A DNA stretch of 64,000 nt from Fremontodendron californicum (taxonomy: Eukaryota; Streptophyta; Magnoliopsida; Malvales; Malvaceae), in the NCBI GenBank assembly GCA_030761205.1, contig JAULJL010000025.1:7569501-7633500 (forward strand). Direction: 5' to 3'. Shown here piece after piece: positions 60,701 through 64,000 of the stretch (positions within the stretch are counted from its first letter, which is position 1; every line of letters begins with the position of its first letter). The position numbers and the translations under genes are program-made. The notes below the pieces were generated by a model. That model ran no database searches. It saw only the letters and a list, made by a program, of their open reading frames with translations, and was not told the origin of the DNA.

Positions 60701-60793
60701 TGAAGATCAAGTTGAATTACAACTTTAATATCGCAAATACACGAGAAATACAATTTCATATAGTTGACTATGATGGTGGAGGAGGATAAGAAC

Positions 60794-60890
60794 TCAGTCC
60801 CCGCACAAATATGCATCCAAATTATTTTGAGTAGCCCAAATTTGTTGAAGTTCTTCATACATGGCAAAACGTTTAGAGTTATAGTAAATA
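60794..60890 (-). other. Exon-like fragment ending in a stop (identity unknown)
   Basis: A TCTTGCAG acceptor (60891-60898) opens 97 bp reading YYNSKRFAMYEELQQIW, then ATQNNLDAYLCGD and a stop. It lies upstream of the transposase on the same strand. It may be a last exon of a captured gene or a chance frame; the protein is not recognised. Confidence 0.35.
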
Positions 60891-61163
60891 CTGCAAGATC
60901 AGAAGCAAAGTAAGGGAAGGGATGGAAAATGGGGAAAGGAGAAGGGGAGAAGATTATCGGAAGCAAAATATCAAGTTTTGTTTTTGCTATTATGTTGATT
61001 TCATTAAGGGTATATTTGTATTTTCGATCTCCTTAGTAATAAATTCTTATTTCTTCAATTTCCTTTTACAAATATTGTTAAGATTTAGGACCATTTAACT
61101 ATTATTCCACTCTTGACAGCATCTATTTCATATTAAAATTGTACTAATTCTTCAAAATTACAA

Positions 61164-61237
61164 ATGTACATATTGTTTTGCCTAAATGTACATATAAAGA
61201 TGCAGGAATGTACATATTCTGTTGTGGCCATGTACAT
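61164..61237. repeat. ATGTACAT motifs phased at 22 bp (cluster 5)
   Basis: Starts at 61164, 61186, 61208 and 61230, exactly 22 bp apart, with the same linkers as clusters 1 and 3. It is followed by TGATGTCCTATACGTCATTT, also seen after cluster 1 (near 53811). Confidence 0.85.
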
Positions 61238-61522
61238 ATAAGTTAAATTTTTTATTAAATATTTTTTTTACTAGCATTGATGTCCTATACGTCATTTAAA
61301 TGCATCCTTTTTTTTTCTCTCTCTCAATATTGTGGGACATGCAACATAAAAGAAATATAGTAAATACTACAATGACAGTAACATAATTGCAATTAAAAGA
61401 GTCTTGCTCCCTAAAGCCAAACCTTTAATCATACTATGTTTGCATGTCATTTTTTTTCATTTAAAACGACTAAAAACTAACAGAAATTATAAGAAATGCT
61501 TCAACAAAATAAGCCAACTTAT

Positions 61523-61594
61523 ATGTACATATAACAAAATAATATGTACATGTAGGAAAACAATATGTACATTATGCCAAACTATATGTACTTT
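61523..61594. repeat. ATGTACAT motifs in the right arm, mirror of cluster 2
   Basis: Starts near 61523, 61546, 61565 and 61587 (last one variant), spaced 19-23 bp. This is the inverted counterpart of 54510-54601. Confidence 0.75.
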
Positions 61595-61723
61595 TTTATA
61601 TTCTAACAATTTCTATCCTACACCCCAATGATTTAAGCTCTTACATGTTCCTCCTTTTTAAAATGACAAGTTTCATGACAATTTTATATGATAGTGGAAG
61701 CACATTAATAATCAGAAACCTAC

Positions 61724-61833
61724 CTCAGGCTCAAGGCAGTATGCTTTGTATGACATATTTGGGGTAATCTTTTCCATCATACTTTGGAATTTCATCTCCC
61801 CATCCTTCCCTTCAAGTAAAACACAGATATTAT
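61724..61833 (-). other. Exon-like fragment (identity unknown)
   Basis: Between a TTTTACAG acceptor and a GAG|GTAGGT donor, 110 bp read NICVLLEGKDGEMKF and QSMMEKITPNMSYKAYCLEP without a stop. The protein-like composition and intact splice signals argue for a captured gene piece; I do not recognise it. Confidence 0.45.
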
Positions 61834-61884
61834 CTGTAAAATTCTATCACACCAATTTAGGGTTGAATTTAGTAGAAACTAAAA

Positions 61885-61980
61885 ATGTACATATTGTTTT
61901 GCTTAAATGTACATATAAGTATGCAGGAATGTACATATAAGTATGCAGGAATGTACATATTGTATACCTATATGTACATT
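61885..61980. repeat. ATGTACAT motifs phased at 22 bp (cluster 6)
   Basis: Starts at 61885, 61907, 61929, 61951 and 61972 give spacings of 22, 22, 22 and 21 bp. More copies lie near 62051, 62229 and 62251. Confidence 0.85.
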
Positions 61981-62437
61981 TTTACAAATAATATGTATTT
62001 TACCAAAAATGAATCAATTAAGATATTATGTGCCACATTCTTACAAATTTTATGTACATTTGTTAAGATTAATAGAAATTTCACTTTTACAAGCCCCAAA
62101 CAAATGTCACATAAACATAAGAAAATTTACTCCATCACTTCCATATGTTGGGAGAAATAAATACTTTTCTCATTTATGCAACACTTAAATATTCACATAT
62201 TATTTACATAGGATGTAGCATAACTATATGTACATTCTTGCAACTTATATGTACTTTTTTTACACTGACAATTTCTTCATAGTCCTATATATGCAAGCAA
62301 GCAAATAACAAGCATGAATATCATTTCAATTAAATTGAGGCACAAACAACTATCATGACATGAAACTATTTTGCTTGTAAAAAAAATTGAACTGCAATAT
62401 ATGGTGAAATTAACAAAATTAATAAAGATCTTCTTAC

Positions 62438-63119
62438 AATATTATGAGCAAGCAATTCTACAAAGTTGTAGATGTTATCTCCTAGAAGAGCATAAATGGA
62501 CATATTACATGTCAAATCCTATATAATTGAAAGGATTAAAATAAAATGAAATGAAGTCAAAGGATAAATATATATGTTAGCCAAATAAAAGCTGTAAACT
62601 TTCTTTACTTAATATCCATCTACTTTTAATGATTGGGTGTAAGGCTAAGTACAACGTCAGTCAAAAACATAATACTTAAGCACATTAGCCATATTACCAT
62701 CAGCGTTATCTTTCATACAACGGTATGTCATTTTAATGCAGGTTTTATTGTCAATTACATAATTGGCAACTCGATTCATCCATGTTATTATAAAATTTTT
62801 TATTTTGATGATAAGAGAAGGGGATGTAGCATGAAAGAAAAAGCTCAAACTAGTAAGACTAGAATTTAACCTTAAAGAGCATTGCTGCACATTAATTTGT
62901 TGATAAAACAGTATTTTCTAAAGGGGACTCTGAAGAACAAGAAGTTTCTAACATCAAATCTTGATAAATTAGTTTCAGCTCCAGTAGTATCACAACATAA
63001 TACAATTGCATTCGTAGAAAACACATAAACCTATAAAAACATACCAGCTTGAGAAGATTAATCTTGGTCTCAAACTCACATTTAAAATTATCATACAATT
63101 CTATCAGTGCATCTCCAGC
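62438..63119 (-). pseudogene. RPN9: Fragment of RPN9 (26S proteasome lid subunit, PSMD13 homologue), two exons
   Basis: RPN9 is a PCI-domain subunit of the proteasome lid. Exon 63119-63045 (75 bp, TTTCAG acceptor, GTATGT donor) reads 25 residues including AGDALIELYDNF and FETKINLLKL. As I recall it, plant RPN9 has AGDALI-x-FY-x-NF and FETKINLLKL at this place, near the N-terminus. Exon 62518-62438 (81 bp, TATATAG acceptor, GTAAGA donor) reads 27 residues including ALLGDNIYNFVELLAH; plant RPN9 has ALLGENIYNFGELLAH, much later in the protein. The exons between are missing: the 527 bp in between carry no match. Both exons keep frame and splice sites but have several substitutions. It is most likely a gene piece captured by the MULE; a disrupted host gene is the alternative. 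Confidence 0.7.
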
Positions 63120-63229
63120 CTGAAATTTAAGAGATAACAAAACATCATAAAAACTTAGATAACCTAGCCAACATCTACCGTATGGATACTCTAAGTTCAT
63201 AGCAAACGAACTTATTTATGTATGTATGA

Positions 63230-63233
63230 ATTC

Positions 63234-63270
<37 letters not shown>

Positions 63271-63272
63271 AA
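63230..63272. repeat. CATA/TA microsatellite
   Basis: CATACATACATACATA runs into about 11 TA units (63248-63270). The preceding TATGTATGAATTCATACATA is a perfect palindrome. Confidence 0.9.
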
Positions 63273-64000
63273 GCCAACTCTTCAAAAATGAAAACCATTA
63301 ACTAAACCACACTCCAAACTAATTATCCGACCAACATACACTGAATGACCCAAGAGACCAATAGGAAACCACGATTGAACTTTCCACATGTACCATACAA
63401 AAACAAGAGTGCTAGGAGAATGTAACATAAGCTTGCCTCTAACATTTTTCCTTGTACAATTAAGATAATTTTTTATTATACTAAAATAAAGACGCCAAAC
63501 CTTAACAAGCTAATGGTTCGTGATTTCATGATTTAGCTAAGATATAACATCAACTTGCTCATCACACTTTCCATTCTACAATTAAAAAAAAAATTCCTAA
63601 CAAAATTTTGCCAAAGCTTTAGAAACTAATGTTTACCTAACTTCCATCCTACCATGTCTGACTCTACTGCAGTCCAAAAATTCTGAAACTACTGCCACCA
63701 ATATAGATGTTTAGGTCAAAATTTACAATAGACAAGTAATAGAACAAAACATATATTTATAATATTTGAAGCAGATCTTAAAATCAAAACAAATTAAGAG
63801 ACTAAATAATAAACCCAAAAGTTAAAAAATAAATAAAGGAAAACTTACAATATCCAGAAATCAGCATGCAAAGGATTTTAAGATATCCAGAAAACTTACA
63901 ATAGATGTTTAGATCAAAACTACCGCCGCAACAAATTGGGGTCAATCTCGGAATGGGTTTGTCACACGAAATCTCTTCTTCTGCTTGCCTTCTCCTTCAC
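63273..64000. other. No gene recognised at the right edge
   Basis: AT-rich sequence without recognisable exons. The last about 70 bp are less AT-rich and read, on the minus strand, like a 5' leader (AGGAGAAGGCAAGCAGAAGA), so a first exon of the RPN9-like transcript is possible here. I could not identify one. Confidence 0.35.

Larger units (their letters stand above)
54923..61140 (-). mobile_element. Mutator-like element (MULE) with an intact transposase
   Basis: The left end (GGGGTAATATGAGAAACATG at 54923) faces a diverged inverted counterpart on the right: the complement of 61070-61140 shows AATATGAAATAGATG, ATAGTTAAA and GTAAAAGGAAAT, in the same order as the left end. Between them lie a GC-rich palindrome array, ATGTACAT clusters and the minus-strand MURA-like gene at 57940-60285. 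The symmetry is clear for about 200 bp and fades inward. No 8-10 bp target duplication could be confirmed, so borders are good to tens of bases. The element seems nested in another of the same family whose left end is at 51386. Confidence 0.75.
61380..62420 (-). repeat. Right inverted arm of the composite MULE
   Basis: Its reverse complement matches 54180-54750 in two blocks (about 61400-61600 and 62220-62420). The middle, about 61620-62210, is extra and holds an exon-like piece, ATGTACAT cluster 6 and the duplicated segment 62040-62210. Confidence 0.75.

Noticed and set aside
1..64000. CRISPR array or bacterial-type operon
   Set aside because: The regular repeats found are adjacent tandem or palindromic repeats without unique spacers, and all recognised proteins are plant transposon or host types.

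Overview
The window looks like a transposon-rich, gene-poor stretch of nuclear DNA from a flowering plant, probably a eudicot. It is strongly AT-rich with long A/T runs. It carries plant-type CACTA, Mutator-like (MULE), Copia-like and Ty3/Tat-like elements, and it contains exons resembling the plant proteasome gene RPN9. I see no ordinary intact host gene. The only long open coding sequence with all expected motifs is a MULE transposase (about 755 codons in two exons, 57.9-60.3 kb, minus strand). Calls rest on reading motifs, termini, target-site duplications (TSDs) and repeats by eye; no alignment or database search was run.

Left part (1-18.7 kb). A Tat/Ogre-like LTR element on the minus strand enters from the left edge. 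It shows internal sequence, a primer-binding site and a 4.4 kb LTR at 1972-6409. After it come an LTR-like stretch (6.4-7.7 kb), a row of CATGG-centred hairpins (8.3-8.5 kb), an inverted-repeat element (9.3 kb) and a GGATTCGGATATCC-type palindrome array (9.6-10.1 kb). A foldback transposon (10.46-15.83 kb) is split by a second copy of the same LTR family, which is a solo LTR (11557-15759) flanked by exact GCTGT duplications. A Harbinger-like MITE with TAA duplications lies at 16202-16896.

Centre (18.7-41.4 kb). A decayed CACTA element on the minus strand ends in CACTACAAG at 34326. It carries a TNP2-type transposase and a second, Transposase_24-like gene. The TNP2 gene is split by an 8.8 kb Copia-like retrotransposon (22535-31297) with two 2.43 kb LTRs, a Met-tRNA-type primer site, a broken gag and no visible pol. 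The CACTA end abuts a 5.3 kb AT-rich satellite-like array (34.3-39.7 kb) into which it appears to have inserted. A direct repeat and a short, GC-richer solo LTR (40778-41325, TSD AAATC) follow.

Right part (41.4-64 kb). A third copy of the large LTR family is another solo LTR (43751-49501, TSD AGGGT), enlarged by an ATGACATGGCAT-type array and internal duplications. From 51.4 kb onward lies a nested or composite MULE: long terminal repeats, inverted arms, the intact transposase, two arrays of GC-rich palindromes, many ATGTACAT palindromes spaced 21-22 bp apart, and exon-like fragments. Two of those fragments resemble separate exons of RPN9. This is the most interesting region.

The layers allow relative dating: CACTA into satellite, then Copia into CACTA; foldback first, then solo LTR; direct repeat first, then short solo LTR.
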